Positions 11,561-11,666 of a stretch of DNA of 11,666 nt are shown in pieces. Every line of letters starts with the position of its first letter. The stretch's first letter is position 1. This stretch comes from Thermoactinomycetaceae bacterium (GTDB lineage: Bacteria; Bacillota; Bacilli; Thermoactinomycetales; Thermoactinomycetaceae), in NCBI GenBank assembly GCA_025449475.1, contig JANWJM010000074.1:1-11666 (forward strand), given 5' to 3'. Under the pieces are notes generated by a model. It did no database searches and was not told the origin of the DNA. It worked only from the letters and a program-made list of their open reading frames with translations. Both the position numbers and the translations under genes were made by a program.

Positions 11561-11666
11561 TCTCTTTTGGCAAAGTGTTTTGCAATCGCTTTCAATCTGT
11601 TTAAAAGGGGGTGATGTGAATCTCCACTGGTGATTCGGAGATACTAATTTCAGTAGGATCGTAAAT

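Noticed and set aside
11572..11591. Second sigma-54-like sequence, TTGGCAAAGTGTTTTGCA, just downstream of the first
   Set aside because: GG and GC are 11 nt apart instead of 10, which normally abolishes sigma-54 recognition.

Overview
The window looks like a chromosomal segment of a low-to-moderate GC Gram-positive bacterium (Bacillota, Bacillales-like). The reasons are strong AGGAGG-type ribosome binding sites, frequent TTG/GTG starts, sigma-A-like promoters, hairpin-plus-T-tract terminators, a transcription-attenuating TPP riboswitch of the Bacillus type and Firmicutes-style regulators. I cannot name a genus; a Thermoactinomycetaceae or Bacillaceae relative is possible but is inference.

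Left part (1-2400). On the minus strand, a TPP riboswitch with an overlapping antiterminator/terminator controls a thiamine-precursor ECF transporter: a YkoE-like S component, then an ATPase (YkoD-like) that runs off the left edge with a 4-nt gene overlap. Diverging on the plus strand is a tight three-gene operon: a 127-aa stand-alone haem-copper-oxidase-like membrane protein, an ArsR-type regulator and a one-helix membrane/coiled-coil protein. Its promoter is buried in a perfect 18-6-18 inverted repeat, probably the ArsR-type operator. A bidirectional terminator closes this operon and the convergent one.

Middle part (2400-6890, minus strand). In transcription order there is a DUF6220-like membrane protein followed by a seven-bladed RCC1-like repeat protein, ending at a terminator. 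Next come a sensor kinase and an OmpR-type response regulator with a 4-nt overlap, then an AraC-type regulator with a GyrI-like effector domain. A perfect ribosome binding site inside the AraC gene suggests the effector domain is also made alone.

Accessory or decaying region (6890-9600). It holds small ORFs (42, 46, 34, 21 and 50 codons), a zinc-ribbon microprotein, an XRE-type N-terminus joined in frame to an unknown protein under a promoter with a palindromic operator, a two-hairpin attenuator-like RNA element, and a TPR-gene tail abutting an IS5-like transposase tail. A GNAT acetyltransferase lies beside an unknown 60-codon ORF. Short fragments, long non-coding gaps and gene tails suggest repeated insertion and deletion.

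Right part (9600-11666). A sigma-54-dependent activator (PAS, AAA+, TyrR-type HTH) is transcribed leftward. Opposite it, a canonical -24/-12 sigma-54 promoter points out of the right edge, so the activator most likely controls an adjacent catabolic or transport gene outside the window.
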